Shown here in pieces: positions 17,834-27,108 of a stretch of 64,000 nt of DNA. The position numbers were made by a program, and so were the translations under genes. The number at the start of each line of letters is the position of its first letter. The first letter of the stretch is position 1. The stretch covers positions 124,001 through 188,000 of the forward strand of contig NZ_JACHWZ010000005.1 of assembly GCF_014191725.1 (NCBI RefSeq), in the 5' to 3' direction. Source of the DNA: Microbulbifer rhizosphaerae (GTDB lineage Bacteria; Pseudomonadota; Gammaproteobacteria; Pseudomonadales; Cellvibrionaceae). Under the pieces are notes generated by a model. It was given only the letters and a program-made list of their open reading frames with translations, had not been told where the DNA came from and did no database searches.

Positions 17834-18259
17834 CTAGAGATGCAGGAAATTGGGAGGGGCGCGCTCGGGTGGTAGAAAATAGCGGTGCCTTTGCGCGCTA
17901 TTCTGAGTGGGGCTGGAAAAGGAAGGGGAAATTCCCGCGATACCCGCGAAAATTTCCGCGGTGCCGGTGACCGCCGCGGCGGCGACGGAGGAAAAACTGC
18001 AGTGATTGTCGGCAAAACTCTGCGCCGTGGGGGCGTCGTGCTGGTGGCCGACCGGATGGTGATGGCCGTTGTGGCGCGGAGCGAGCAGTTCGAGCAGCAG
18101 CGCGCTACGGTTGTCGCCGTGGCAGTATCCGTAGGGAGCGCCGCCGGCCAGAGGCGCGGGCATAAAGCCCGCGGGCACCAGGCCGCGCACCGCGAGGAAT
18201 ACCGCCAGCAGCAGTGCGGCCTGCCAGCGGTGTAAATTGAAGGGTCTGCGCTGTGCCAT
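17834..18259 (-). CDS. DUF2946 family His-rich membrane/periplasmic protein
   Basis: About 141 residues beginning MAQRRPFNLHRWQAALLLAV, with one N-terminal hydrophobic segment leading to RGLVPAGFMPAP. The downstream region has YCHG, a histidine cluster HNGHHHPVGHQHD and DNHCSFS, the usual DUF2946 features, which suggest metal binding. Family function is unknown but members sit in copper/TonB neighbourhoods. The frame is open upstream through a palindromic repeat, but ATG 18259 gives the family-typical N-terminus. It precedes the Met/His-rich outer-membrane gene on the same strand. Confidence 0.7.
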   Translation of the reverse strand: MAQRRPFNLHRWQAALLLAVFLAVRGLVPAGFMPAPLAGGAPYGYCHGDNRSALLLELLAPRHNGHHHPVGHQHDAPTAQSFADNHCSFSSVAAAAVTGTAEIFAGIAGISPSFSSPTQNSAQRHRYFLPPERAPPNFLHL

Positions 18260-18293
18260 TGTTTTTGTCGGGCCCGGCTTCGGCAGCGGGATC

Positions 18294-18374
18294 GATCGCG
18301 GCCAGCGGCGGATGGCCGCCCCGCCGCTCCTACAAAGATTCTTTTCACTGTAGGAGCGGCCGTTGGCCGCGATC
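18294..18374. repeat. palindromic repeat, family A, long-armed variant (right copy)
   Basis: A near-identical direct copy of 16630-16710. The two bracket the DUF2946/outer-membrane gene pair. Confidence 0.9.
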
Positions 18375-18397
18375 AAAGTTTCAGGATAACCACGGGC

Positions 18398-19732
18398 TCA
18401 GATTCTACCGCTGCGCTTAAGGCGCCAGTAACTCTCCACCAGCGCCATATGCAGCTGCGCCGGCTCCGAGTCTACCACCAGTACGTTGCGCGCGCGCAGT
18501 TGTTGCAGCAGACGTGCGCGGCGGTGCAGGAAATCCCGCGCGGCGGTCCAGTCGATGGCGCTGTCGAAGTCGCGCACCGGTTCGTGCACCAGGGTATCCA
18601 GCGCGGTCTCCCGCAGGCTGGCCACCATCACCAGGTGACGGCGGCTCAGCAGTTGCGCCGCGGCCAGCAATTCGTCGCTGTCCTCGTCGCGCAGGTTGGT
18701 CACCAGGATCACCAGGGCGCGGCGCTGGTGCCGGGCCAGCAGCTGCTGCGCGGCGCCGCTGAAGTCGCTGTTGGCGGTGCCGGAGTGCAGGTCGTAGACG
18801 TGGTTGAGCAGTAGATTGATACCGCTCTCTCCTTTTACCGGCGGCAGCTCGCTGTCGCCGCTGCCGGTGGCGAAGGCGTGCAGGCCCACCGCGTCCCCCT
18901 GCTTGATCGCCACGTAGGCGGACAGCAGCAGCGCGTTGAGGGCGTGGTCGAAATGGCTGAGTTCGCCGTCCTTGGTGCGCATGCGACGGCCGCAGTCGAG
19001 CATGTAGACGATTTCCTGGTCGCGCTCGTCCTGGTACTCGCGGCTGATCAGTTTGCGCATGCGCGCGCTGGCCCGCCAGTCCACCTGCCGTTGGCTGTCG
19101 CCGCGGCGATATTCGCGCAACTGGCGGAAGTCCATGCCCTCGCCGCGGCGCTGCTGCTGGTGCAGGCCCAGGTAGCGCAGGCTCTGCTCGGTGCTGAGCG
19201 CCTGCAGCGAGGAGATGCCGAGGAAATTGGGGTAGACCTTCACCGTCTGCGGCTTGCCCAGCAGCACTTTTTTCTGCCAAAGTCCCCAGGGGGCGTCCGC
19301 CAAAACTTCGATGCGGCCGAAGTCGGCGCGGCCGCGATGGTGCGGTACCAGGGGGTAGTCGATCTCCGCTTCCTGGTTGCAATCCAGCTGCGCGCGGCGC
19401 GGCAGTGCGCGGCTGCGCAATTGATCGGGAAGCTGGTCGCTCACCAGCAGCGCCAGCGGGCGCGGGCCGAAATTGCGCAGGGTGAGCCGCACCCGGTTCT
19501 CAACCCCGAGGGCCAGGTTGCCGGGGAGCTGCCGTTCGCCCTCCGCTCCCCGCACTTTGCGCCCCACCAGCCAGTCCAGCAGCGCGGCCCCCAGCAGCAG
19601 GGCGCCGGCGCACCACCAGGCGGTGGCGAGCCCATCGGCGGCGCGGGGCAGCCAGATGCGCGCGGCGCTGACCGCCAGCGCCGCCAGGCACCAGTAGCCG
19701 AGCAGTTTTCCCAGGCGGCGGCTCGGTCTCAC
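18398..19732 (-). CDS. DUF58 domain-containing protein of the MoxR cluster
   Basis: 444 residues. Two hydrophobic N-terminal segments (about 12-30 and 38-52) are followed by a beta-rich region and the DUF58 signature GMDFRQLREYRRGDSQRQVDW, leading into a von Willebrand A-like domain with YMLDCGRRM. DUF58 proteins are encoded next to MoxR AAA ATPases and are thought to be their substrates or adaptors. The GTG start overlaps the MoxR stop by 4 bp (GTGA), indicating translational coupling. It is the last gene of a seven-gene minus-strand operon. Confidence 0.88.
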   Translation of the reverse strand: MRPSRRLGKLLGYWCLAALAVSAARIWLPRAADGLATAWWCAGALLLGAALLDWLVGRKVRGAEGERQLPGNLALGVENRVRLTLRNFGPRPLALLVSDQLPDQLRSRALPRRAQLDCNQEAEIDYPLVPHHRGRADFGRIEVLADAPWGLWQKKVLLGKPQTVKVYPNFLGISSLQALSTEQSLRYLGLHQQQRRGEGMDFRQLREYRRGDSQRQVDWRASARMRKLISREYQDERDQEIVYMLDCGRRMRTKDGELSHFDHALNALLLSAYVAIKQGDAVGLHAFATGSGDSELPPVKGESGINLLLNHVYDLHSGTANSDFSGAAQQLLARHQRRALVILVTNLRDEDSDELLAAAQLLSRRHLVMVASLRETALDTLVHEPVRDFDSAIDWTAARDFLHRRARLLQQLRARNVLVVDSEPAQLHMALVESYWRLKRSGRI

Positions 19733-20727
19733 AGCCGGGGCGCTTCCACGGTGCCGATGATCTGCGCCAGCACCGAATCGGCGGTCTCGCCGTCGATCTC
19801 CATATCCGGCGACAGGCCCACGCGGTGGCGCATTACCGGGATGGCCATGGCCTTGACGTCATCCGGCAGCACGAACTCGCGGCCCTGGAGCAGCGCCTGG
19901 GCGCGGGCCGCCTGCAACAGGCCGATACTGGCGCGGGGGCCGGCGCTGCGGCGCAGCTGCGCGCTTTCGCGGGTGGCGCGCACCAGGCGCACCGCGTAGT
20001 GCAGCACCTGCTGGTCTACCGCGACTTTGGGCACCAGGGCCTGCAACTGTTGCAGCTGTTCGACGGTGAGCAGGCCGACCGGCTGTTGCAGCTGCTGCTC
20101 GATGCGCCCGCTGCTCGCCGCCGCGGCCAGTTTCAGTTCCGCCTCCAGGCTGGGGAAATCGATCAGCACCTTGAGCAGAAAACGGTCCAGCTCCGCCTCC
20201 GGCAGCGGATAGGTGCCCTCCTGTTCGATGGGGTTCTGGGTGGCCAGCACCATAAACGGGCTCGGGGTGGGCAGGGCTTCGCCGTCGATGGTGACCTGCT
20301 TCTCCTGCATCACTTCCAGCAGCGCCGCCTGGGTTTTCGCCGGGGCGCGGTTGATTTCGTCCGCCAGCAACAGGTTGGTGAACACCGGTCCGCGGCGCAC
20401 CTCGAAGCGGCTCTCGCCCATGTGGTAGATGGCGTGGCCGGTGACGTCCGCGGGCATCAGGTCCGGGGTGAACTGGATACGGCGGAAGTGGCCGCCGAAG
20501 CAGTTGGCCAGGGCGCGCACCAGCAGGGTCTTGCCCAGGCCGGGCACCCCTTCGAGCAATACGTGGCCAGAGGCGAGCAGCGCAATCAGCACCTGCTCCA
20601 CTACCTCCTCCTGGCCGATCAGCAGCCGGTTGATGGTGTTGCGCAGCAGTGTCAGCTGGGCGCCGGCGGCTTGCCATTGTTCGGTTTCCGCGGATTGGTC
20701 TGTGGGGGTGTTCAGGATTTCGCTCAT
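19729..20727 (-). CDS. MoxR family AAA+ ATPase
   Basis: 332 residues. Walker A is GVPGLGKT (about 60-67), Walker B and following region LLLADEINRAPAKTQAALLE, sensor 1 in VLATQNPIEQEGTYPLPEAE, and the MoxR C-terminal lid contains GASIGLLQAARA-like PRASIGLLQAARAQA. MoxR ATPases act as chaperone-like activators of metalloenzymes or envelope complexes together with VWA/DUF58 partners. It overlaps both neighbours by 4 bp. The gene set around it (DUF58, DUF4350, DUF4129, SpoIIM, RDD) is the classic MoxR-associated cluster. Confidence 0.93.
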   Translation of the reverse strand: MSEILNTPTDQSAETEQWQAAGAQLTLLRNTINRLLIGQEEVVEQVLIALLASGHVLLEGVPGLGKTLLVRALANCFGGHFRRIQFTPDLMPADVTGHAIYHMGESRFEVRRGPVFTNLLLADEINRAPAKTQAALLEVMQEKQVTIDGEALPTPSPFMVLATQNPIEQEGTYPLPEAELDRFLLKVLIDFPSLEAELKLAAAASSGRIEQQLQQPVGLLTVEQLQQLQALVPKVAVDQQVLHYAVRLVRATRESAQLRRSAGPRASIGLLQAARAQALLQGREFVLPDDVKAMAIPVMRHRVGLSPDMEIDGETADSVLAQIIGTVEAPRL

Positions 20728-22013
20728 AGTGCGGCCTCGATTTGCTGCAGTTTGCGCATCTGTTCGGTAAAGGTCTCTTCGCTCCGGGGCGGGTCGCCCC
20801 AGAGGGTCGTGGCGATGGAGGATTCGTCCAGCCCGGTCTGCGCGGCCAGCTGTGTGCAGAGTTTGCGCCGCACCGGCGGGCTGGCCCGCTCCTCGCCCAG
20901 CCGCCGGAGCAGCGCCTCCCGCTGCTGACGCACCAGGTTTTCGCAGTGCCCGGCGCGCCAGTAGTAATGGCCGCAGGCGGAGATATGTTCCAGCAGCGAG
21001 CGCCGCGCGGTCTCCGGTTCCGGCGCGCGGGGGCCGAAGCGGCGCGAGCGGTACAGCAGCCAGGCGAGCAGGGCCAGGGCGCCGGCGAGGAAGAACTCCC
21101 CGGCGTAGCGCCGCGCCAGCTCCCCCAGCGAGTCGAAACGCGGGCGGGTGAGAAAGACGAAGTCGCCGTCGGAGGCGAGCAGGCGCAGCAGGTAGGCGTG
21201 GTCGAAATGGCCGATGCGGTCCGATCGCCAGAGGCCGCCGTCCGCGACAATGGTGATCAGCCCCTCACCGCGCTCGAACTGCATAAAGGGCACGCCGGTG
21301 TCGTCGCGGTGAATTTTGGCCCAGAACACGGGCCCGTCGCTGGCCTCTTCTTCTTCCAGTGCCGGGTGTTGGAGCAAGTGGCGGCCGGTGAAATGCAATC
21401 GGTACTCGCCGCCGTCCTCGGTGGCCAGGGTGACCAGGTCCTCCGGGTCCACATCCGGATTGCGCGGCGGTTTTTCCTCTTCGGCGGGCTCCTCTTTCTC
21501 CTCCGGTTCGCCCTCGCGCAGGCGGCGGTTGTGTTCTCGGAGTATTTCGCTGGCGCTCTTGCCCTCGAATTCCCCCGCCTCTTCGCCGAGGAGTTCGCGG
21601 AAGGGGTGCTCGAAGTCGATTCCGTCCCGCTCCTCCAGGGAGACCTCCAACCGGTCCAGCAGCCAGTCCCGCTCGCCGTCGCCCGCGATGTGGGCCACCA
21701 CGATGGCGTGGCCGCCGCTCTCCACCCAGCCGAGCAGTTCGTCCGCGCGCTTGAGGTTATAGGCCTGGCTGGAGCTGGCCAGATAGAGGGTGTCGTCGGG
21801 GGCGAGAGTATTCAGTACGGCGATATTGTCTGCGCGCCGGGTTTGCAGGCCGTCGGCGGCGAGGAACTGTTCCGCGGCCAGGTAGGGGTTGCGCCGGGCC
21901 TCCGGCCCCCAGCCGAGATCCACCTCCTCGCTGTAACGCTCGAACAAATACAGGAAGGCGGCGGTGGCTGCGGCGGCGATCAACAGCGTTGCAACGAGAA
22001 AGACCCTAGTCAT
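20724..22013 (-). CDS. DUF4350 domain-containing membrane protein
   Basis: About 429 residues. An N-terminal anchor (VFLVATLLIAAAATAAFLYLF) precedes an ABC-transport-auxiliary/DUF4350-like domain (GWGPEARRNPYLAAEQFLAADGL). A second membrane helix (FFLAGALALLAWLLY) lies near residue 320 before a cytoplasmic tail. A strongly acidic insert (EGEPEEKEEPAEEEKPPRN) sits mid-protein. ATG 22013 overlaps the end of the upstream DUF4129 gene by 8 bp; earlier in-frame codons lie inside that gene. It is probably part of a membrane complex served by MoxR. Confidence 0.82.
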   Translation of the reverse strand: MTRVFLVATLLIAAAATAAFLYLFERYSEEVDLGWGPEARRNPYLAAEQFLAADGLQTRRADNIAVLNTLAPDDTLYLASSSQAYNLKRADELLGWVESGGHAIVVAHIAGDGERDWLLDRLEVSLEERDGIDFEHPFRELLGEEAGEFEGKSASEILREHNRRLREGEPEEKEEPAEEEKPPRNPDVDPEDLVTLATEDGGEYRLHFTGRHLLQHPALEEEEASDGPVFWAKIHRDDTGVPFMQFERGEGLITIVADGGLWRSDRIGHFDHAYLLRLLASDGDFVFLTRPRFDSLGELARRYAGEFFLAGALALLAWLLYRSRRFGPRAPEPETARRSLLEHISACGHYYWRAGHCENLVRQQREALLRRLGEERASPPVRRKLCTQLAAQTGLDESSIATTLWGDPPRSEETFTEQMRKLQQIEAAL

Positions 22014-23562
22014 GGGCAAACACCTCCTGCCACTGTCCGCACAGGGCCTGCACCCGCGCCGTTTCCGGCGCGCGGTGGGCATAGGCGAGTTGCTGCCAGG
22101 CCGTGGTCAGCTGCTGTACGAAGCTGCTCAGCGCCGAACTCACCGGTGGCTGCTCTTGGTTCCCGCCCCGGCGGTGCTCTACCAGCCGCGCGCACTCGCG
22201 CTCGGTGAGGTGATCGCCGAACTCAAAGAGGTAGTCCTCGATCAGGTGGGACAGGGTGGCGCGGTACAGCAGCCCCAGTCCGGCCCGCTGCTCGCCCTGT
22301 TGCCACAGGCGCAGCACTTCGGCACAGACATCCGCCGGCAGGCTGGACTGGCGAACGTCCAGGCCGAACAGGGTCTCCGGCGCGGCCTTTTTTTCCCGCG
22401 GGGGTTTTTTGCGGAATTTCAGCGCCCGGCCGAGCTGTTCGCGGTAGTGCCAGAGCAGGTAGATCGCCAGGCCGATGGCGCCGATCCACAACAGTACTTC
22501 CAGCAATCCGGCAACAAGCGGGCCCCAACTGGTTCCGTTCGGCTCCGGTGACTCATCCGCGGACAGGCTCTCCAGCCACTCGAGAAGGGCAATCAGCCAT
22601 TCGGGAAAGGCCTCGTCCTCCCGCTTGAATTCCTTCAGGCGCCATCCCTTCACGGTCTCCATCCGATGGAAGTTCTCGCCCGCGAGGATTTCGTCTATCT
22701 GCTCCCGCGCCTGTTCCGGGGGTCCCCCGGTCTCGGCGCGGGCCTGCAGCGCCGGCGTTGCGGCGAAAATGCCCAGGGCGCACAGCAGCATCAGCTGCGC
22801 CGCCAGGGGGGCGGTCTTTTCGCTGCGCCGCTGGCGCTCCACCAGGTTGCGGAACTGTATCTCGATATCCCAGGCCTCCAGCTCGATGCGCCGGCCGATA
22901 TACAGGGAGAAGCCGCAGACCACATAAAAAGGCGCAACCGCGGCCATCACCAGCAGGTAGAGGCCGTTCAGCGCCCACTGCAACCAGATTGCCCCGCTGC
23001 TCAGAAAGGGCATCCAATCGATCTCCACCTGCTCCGGTATCAACAGGTAGATCAGGGCCGCCAGTGCCAGGCCGAGGATCACTTCCAGGTGATACCCGGT
23101 GAGCGTCAGCCAGGTGGCGGCGCTGGCATGCTTGCGGTGCAGCACGCCGATGCGCGCCCCGCGTGCGGGGCCGCTGCTCTGCTCCAGCAGGGTCACCGGC
23201 ATGTCAAAGGAGCGTGTGGGGCTGAGGCGCCGCCAACTGAGCCACGCCAGCCAGTCGCGGCGGTTGACAGAAAAGAACTGTTTCAGTGCCGCGCCGGCGG
23301 GCATCTTCTCGCCGAACAGCGCGCGGCTGGCAATCAGCAGCGGCAGGCGGTCGTACACCGGCTTCAGCCACCACACCAGGAATATTGCCCACCCCGGCGA
23401 ATCCCACAGCAGCAATGCGGTAGCGCCAAACACCAGCGTCGCGGGCAGCAGCCAAACGATAAACAGCGGCCACCACTGGCGTCGCGCCAGCACCACGCCC
23501 AGATCGATGGATTCCCAGGGCGAGCGCAGCCGCGCGCGCACCGCCAGCCGGTTAAGGTCCAC
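22006..23562 (-). CDS. DUF4129 domain-containing membrane protein
   Basis: 518 residues with several N-terminal and central membrane helices (for example WWPLFIVWLLPATLVFGATA, VILGLALAALIYLLIPE, LVAGLLEVLLWIGAIGLAIYLL). The C-terminal DUF4129 region has LGLLYRATLSHLIEDYLFEF followed by LTERECARLV, the usual signature (compare LYRaaL..L......p..tarE). Function is unknown; the domain recurs in MoxR operons and in transglutaminase-linked genes. It overlaps the SpoIIM-like gene upstream by 11 bp and DUF4350 downstream by 8 bp, so it is translationally coupled on both sides. Confidence 0.85.
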   Translation of the reverse strand: MDLNRLAVRARLRSPWESIDLGVVLARRQWWPLFIVWLLPATLVFGATALLLWDSPGWAIFLVWWLKPVYDRLPLLIASRALFGEKMPAGAALKQFFSVNRRDWLAWLSWRRLSPTRSFDMPVTLLEQSSGPARGARIGVLHRKHASAATWLTLTGYHLEVILGLALAALIYLLIPEQVEIDWMPFLSSGAIWLQWALNGLYLLVMAAVAPFYVVCGFSLYIGRRIELEAWDIEIQFRNLVERQRRSEKTAPLAAQLMLLCALGIFAATPALQARAETGGPPEQAREQIDEILAGENFHRMETVKGWRLKEFKREDEAFPEWLIALLEWLESLSADESPEPNGTSWGPLVAGLLEVLLWIGAIGLAIYLLWHYREQLGRALKFRKKPPREKKAAPETLFGLDVRQSSLPADVCAEVLRLWQQGEQRAGLGLLYRATLSHLIEDYLFEFGDHLTERECARLVEHRRGGNQEQPPVSSALSSFVQQLTTAWQQLAYAHRAPETARVQALCGQWQEVFAHD

Positions 23563-24508
23563 GGTTCGCCTCCCCGCGCCCGGCGAGGGCGAAGTAGGTG
23601 ATCACCAACAGCCATAGCGCCGCGCCCACGCCCAGTTTTATTCCAATCCCCAGTTGGGTGCTGGAGGACCAGAAGGCCTCAAGGAAGGCGGCGATCACCA
23701 GCATCGCGAAGGTGCCGTACATGATCTTCATCGCCTCGACACTGGCCAGGCGCAGTGCCACCAGGCGACGGTGGCGGCCGGGATCGATCAGCGACTGGCC
23801 CAGGCGCAGGCCGGCGGCACCGGCGAAGACGATGGCGGTCAGCTCGAAGGCGCCGTGGCCGATCACGAAGGGATAAAAGGTGGATACGAAGCCCACCCGG
23901 GTGATTTGCCCGAATACCGCGCCCAGGTAGACGCCGTTGAACACCAGGAAAAAAATCGAACCCAGGCCGAAGAGGATGCCTCCCGCAAAGGTGCGGAAGG
24001 CGATGCCGATATTGTTCTTGATGTAAAAGCCGAACATCATCAGGTCGGAATCGGAGCCGCGCTCGCGGCCCAGCACGCGGTTGGCCGGGTCGTACATGGA
24101 TTCGAACTGCATCACCTGCTCCGGGGTCATCACCGCGTAGATCAGCGCGTCGTTCCAGTAGCTGCCCAGGCCCAGCACCAGCGCCGGCAGCACGAAGAGC
24201 GCGGTGGCCAGCCAGACGTAGCGGGCCTGCTCGCGGATTGCCCGGGGAAAGCCGGCGGAGAGATACCACAGCCAAGTGTTTTTGCGCAGGGTCTGCTGCT
24301 GGTAGACCCGGTGGTGCGCGGCCATTACCAGCTGGTTGAGGCGGTCGACTAGGCGGTTGGTGTACTGGCGCTCCACCGCCACCGCGAGCTGCTGGCACAG
24401 GCTGCGATAGGCCGCCGGCAGGTCCAGGTCGGTATCGCCGTGCTTGAGCCACTGCTCCAACTGCTGCCAGCTTTCGCCGTATTTGTTCTCGAAATCGTTC
24501 TGTTTCAT
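23552..24508 (-). CDS. SpoIIM/DUF95-type stage II sporulation protein M-like membrane protein
   Basis: 318 residues. A soluble N-terminal part is followed by about six membrane helices with the SpoIIM-family features FYIKNNIGIAFRTFAGGILFGLGS and FVIGHGAFELTAIVFAGAAGL. In non-sporulating bacteria these proteins occur with RDD and MoxR genes and their role is unknown. The start ATG 24508 directly follows the RDD stop (TAAATG), so the two are coupled. All expected family motifs are intact. Confidence 0.88.
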   Translation of the reverse strand: MKQNDFENKYGESWQQLEQWLKHGDTDLDLPAAYRSLCQQLAVAVERQYTNRLVDRLNQLVMAAHHRVYQQQTLRKNTWLWYLSAGFPRAIREQARYVWLATALFVLPALVLGLGSYWNDALIYAVMTPEQVMQFESMYDPANRVLGRERGSDSDLMMFGFYIKNNIGIAFRTFAGGILFGLGSIFFLVFNGVYLGAVFGQITRVGFVSTFYPFVIGHGAFELTAIVFAGAAGLRLGQSLIDPGRHRRLVALRLASVEAMKIMYGTFAMLVIAAFLEAFWSSSTQLGIGIKLGVGAALWLLVITYFALAGRGEANRGP

Positions 24509-25189
24509 TTATCTGGAACCGAGCAGCCAGCAGCCCACGGCGCGCAGGTACTGTAAACCGGTTTCACCGGATTTGCCGGTCACCGGCTCCAGCAGTCCGG
24601 CCAGCTCCCGTTGGCGCGCCTCGCTGAGTTCGCCGTGGCGCTCCGCCAGGCTGATTACCGCCAGCTGGTCCTGCAACTGCAGGCCGCGAGGCGGCGCCAG
24701 CGGCGCGACCTTGGGCAGCTCCGGGCGCTGCCCGCCGGCCTGCCGGTAGACCACCAGGGTGCCCGCGGCCATGTCCCCGAGTCGCTGGAAGTTTTTGTTC
24801 AGAACCATGGACAGGGTGCCGGCGGCGTAGCCGAACGGCAGGAAGTCGGCGAAGCGCAGCAGGTTGCGCAGAAGGGAAGCGCCCCAGGATACGGGGGTGA
24901 GATTATCGTTGACCACGATCAGGCCGAAGGCTTTCTTGCCCGGGGTCTGGCCGTTGCGCACCACTTCAAAAAATACCGGGTAGAACCACTCCAGCAGAAA
25001 AGAGCACAGCAGCCATATCCCCATACCTGCGCGATCGGCGAACGCCAGCGCAATGCCGAGCGCGAGCAGGATCAGCGAGCGGTAGAAGACATCCACCGCA
25101 TAGGCGAGGATGCGCGGCACAGGCCCGGCGGCCTGTGCTTTAAGGTCGATGCCCTCGGGGGTCTCGATACTGTAGGCGGTGTCCAACAA
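24509..25189 (-). CDS. RDD family membrane protein
   Basis: 226 residues with three to four membrane helices. The RDD-type opening is ILAYAVDVFYRSLILLALG, with arginine and aspartate in the first helix region, and a second signature RNGQTPGKKAFGL. Some RDD proteins are Na+/H+ antiporters, but those in MoxR clusters are uncharacterised. The best start is a TTG at 25189 (LDTAYSIETPEG) preceded by GGGGGATGGTGG; no ATG lies near. It directly precedes the SpoIIM-like gene and follows the DUF975-like gene by 18 bp. Confidence 0.85.
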   Translation of the reverse strand: MLDTAYSIETPEGIDLKAQAAGPVPRILAYAVDVFYRSLILLALGIALAFADRAGMGIWLLCSFLLEWFYPVFFEVVRNGQTPGKKAFGLIVVNDNLTPVSWGASLLRNLLRFADFLPFGYAAGTLSMVLNKNFQRLGDMAAGTLVVYRQAGGQRPELPKVAPLAPPRGLQLQDQLAVISLAERHGELSEARQRELAGLLEPVTGKSGETGLQYLRAVGCWLLGSR

Positions 25190-25207
25190 ACCACCATCCC
25201 CCGCAAA

Positions 25208-25957
25208 TTAAGCGTTTTCCGGCCCGGCACCGAAGACTTTGCGGTACACGACACCGTAGGCCACGGCCACGGTGGGAATCGCCCAGATCAGGCCGATCAA
25301 CAGCGCCAGGCCGCCCACTATGTAGATCAGCAGGCACAGCAGCAGGAAGCCGAACATGGGGAACCAGTGCTTGGTGACCGCCTTGCGCGAGGTCTCCAGT
25401 GCCTGCCAGGGGCCGAGGCCTTTGTCCACGATCAGCGGGATCGCCAGGATGTAGGCCACCATCAGGTAAATGCCGGGGATGATCAGCAACATAAAGCCGA
25501 TGACAATCAAAATCGACATCAGAATATTGCACACAACCAGCGGCACTATCTTGTCGAAATGGGAGAAGACCTCGGTGCCGGATACCGTTTCATCGCGGGC
25601 GATCTTGACGCCGATCATCAGCATCCCGGCCACCAGCGGTGCGGACAGGGCGGTGACAATCAGCTGGTGCAGCAGTGAGGAAGTGAGAGTTACGTTCGCG
25701 GCGTCCGCCGGATTGAAGGCGGGATAGCCGGTGATCAGGCTGGAGATAAAGGTAATAACCCCTACGGCGATCGCGTAGAGCAGGATGCCCAGCCACACAG
25801 TGCCCTTGTGGCCCTTGATGCGGCCCCAGGCCTCGCTGATGATTTCGCCAACGGAAATCGCGTAGTCCCCCGCCAGTCCTTTTTCCAGAGAGCCGTAGTC
25901 CCCGCTCTCTTCCCCCGCGGTCAACTCGGATTCCGGGGCTTTATAGATGTCACTCAT
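25208..25957 (-). CDS. multipass membrane protein, DUF975/glycerophosphoryl-diesterase-domain-like
   Basis: 249 residues. A hydrophilic N-terminus (MSDIYKAPESELTAGEES) is followed by about five or six membrane helices, including the pattern FMLLIIPGIYLMVAYILAIP seen in DUF975-type and YciC-type membrane proteins. It closes with LLIYIVGGLALLIGLIWAIP. The likely start is ATG 25957, with AGGATATCAAAATA upstream. It is the first gene of the MoxR operon. The gap to the divergent DUF2939 gene (about 160 bp) should hold the operon promoter. The biochemical role is unknown. Confidence 0.72.
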   Translation of the reverse strand: MSDIYKAPESELTAGEESGDYGSLEKGLAGDYAISVGEIISEAWGRIKGHKGTVWLGILLYAIAVGVITFISSLITGYPAFNPADAANVTLTSSLLHQLIVTALSAPLVAGMLMIGVKIARDETVSGTEVFSHFDKIVPLVVCNILMSILIVIGFMLLIIPGIYLMVAYILAIPLIVDKGLGPWQALETSRKAVTKHWFPMFGFLLLCLLIYIVGGLALLIGLIWAIPTVAVAYGVVYRKVFGAGPENA

Positions 25958-26117
25958 TATTTTGATATCCTGTCTCGATTCTTTTTTGTCCAGAGTCACA
26001 GAGCCCATCCGACCAATATCTCACAGCCGCACCCCCTGCGACAATCCCACAGTAGGATTAGGCGATCGGTGCGGCAGGCGATAAGATCTGGCGGCGGAAA
26101 AAGTGAGAGCGCAAATT

Positions 26118-26702
26118 ATGAAGAAAGGATTGCTGGTCTCGGCTCTGCTGCTGGCACTGTTTGCCGGCGGCTACGCCGCCCTGCCCTGGTACACCGCGAA
26201 GCAGATAGTGCAGGCCGCGGAGGCGGAAGACATCGAGCGGCTGCAGGGCTACATAGACTTCCCCACCCTGCGCGAAAACCTTAAGCTGCGCCTGCAGCAG
26301 CGACTGCGCGAATCCATGGGCGAGTCGGTGCCGGAAGAACTGAGCGAGCTGCTCACCGCCGGCGCCAACCTGTTTATCGTGCCTATCCTGAACCAGCTGG
26401 TAACCCCGGAGGGCATCGGTGACCTGCTGCGCGGCGGCAAAAACCTGCGCGAGTTCGAGCGGGAGCTATACCGGGATTCGCTGCCGAACGGGGAGTCTCC
26501 GGAGCCCGCCCCAATAGATCGCGAGGGCGACTGGCGGCTGCTGAGCTGGCATTTCGTGGACATCAACCACGTCGCCGCCGACTGCGGCGACGACAGCGGC
26601 GCGCAGCTGCGCCTGATATTGCAGCGGCAGGGACTGCACTGGCGGCTGGTGGATATCGCCCTGCTGGACCGGAAAGAAGAATTAAAGTGGACCGGAATTT
26701 GA
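26118..26702 (+). CDS. DUF2939 domain-containing exported protein
   Basis: 194 residues. It begins with a signal/anchor (MKKGLLVSALLLALFAGGYAA) followed by the DUF2939 pattern PWYTAKQIVQAAEAEDIERL and YIDFPTLRENLKLRL, typical of this periplasmic family of unknown function. A GTG start 5 codons upstream is possible but would lengthen the signal peptide without a better ribosome-binding site. It is divergent from the MoxR operon and runs directly into the DUF2237 gene, with 1 bp between the stop and the next start. Confidence 0.8.
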   Translation: MKKGLLVSALLLALFAGGYAALPWYTAKQIVQAAEAEDIERLQGYIDFPTLRENLKLRLQQRLRESMGESVPEELSELLTAGANLFIVPILNQLVTPEGIGDLLRGGKNLREFERELYRDSLPNGESPEPAPIDREGDWRLLSWHFVDINHVAADCGDDSGAQLRLILQRQGLHWRLVDIALLDRKEELKWTGI

Positions 26703-26703
26703 T

Positions 26704-27081
26704 ATGAAAATGGAAGACTCCCTCAACGTATTCGGCGACCCCCTGCTGCCCTGCAGCACGGACCCGCTCACCGGCTTTTTTCGCGACGGCTGCTGCAACA
26801 CCAACGAGCAGGACGTCGGCTCGCACACCGTGTGCGTGGAAGTCTCCGAGGAATTCCTGAATTTCTCCCGCGCCCGGGGCAACGATCTCAGCACCCCGAT
26901 GGAGGAATTCGGCTTCCCCGGCCTGGAGCCCGGCGACCGCTGGTGCCTCTGCGCCGCCCGCTGGCTGGAAGCTCAAAAGCACGACATGGCGCCGCGGGTC
27001 TATCTGCAGCGGACGCATGTGAAGGCTTTGGAAATAGTGCCGCTGACGGTGTTGCGGCAGTATGCGGCGGATCTCAACTAG
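26704..27081 (+). CDS. DUF2237 family protein
   Basis: 125 residues, soluble. The family signature is clear: NVFGDPLLPCSTDPLTGFFR, then GCCNT, then HTVCVEVSEEFLNFSRARGN and GDRWCLCAARWLEA. Several conserved cysteines (C in LPC, GCC, HTVC, WCLC) suggest metal or redox chemistry, but no function is established for the family. It is coupled with the preceding DUF2939 gene. Two palindromic repeats follow it, separating it from the convergent motor operon. Confidence 0.88.
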   Translation: MKMEDSLNVFGDPLLPCSTDPLTGFFRDGCCNTNEQDVGSHTVCVEVSEEFLNFSRARGNDLSTPMEEFGFPGLEPGDRWCLCAARWLEAQKHDMAPRVYLQRTHVKALEIVPLTVLRQYAADLN

Positions 27082-27108
27082 TTACTCGCCGAAAGGCACG
27101 GACACTTT

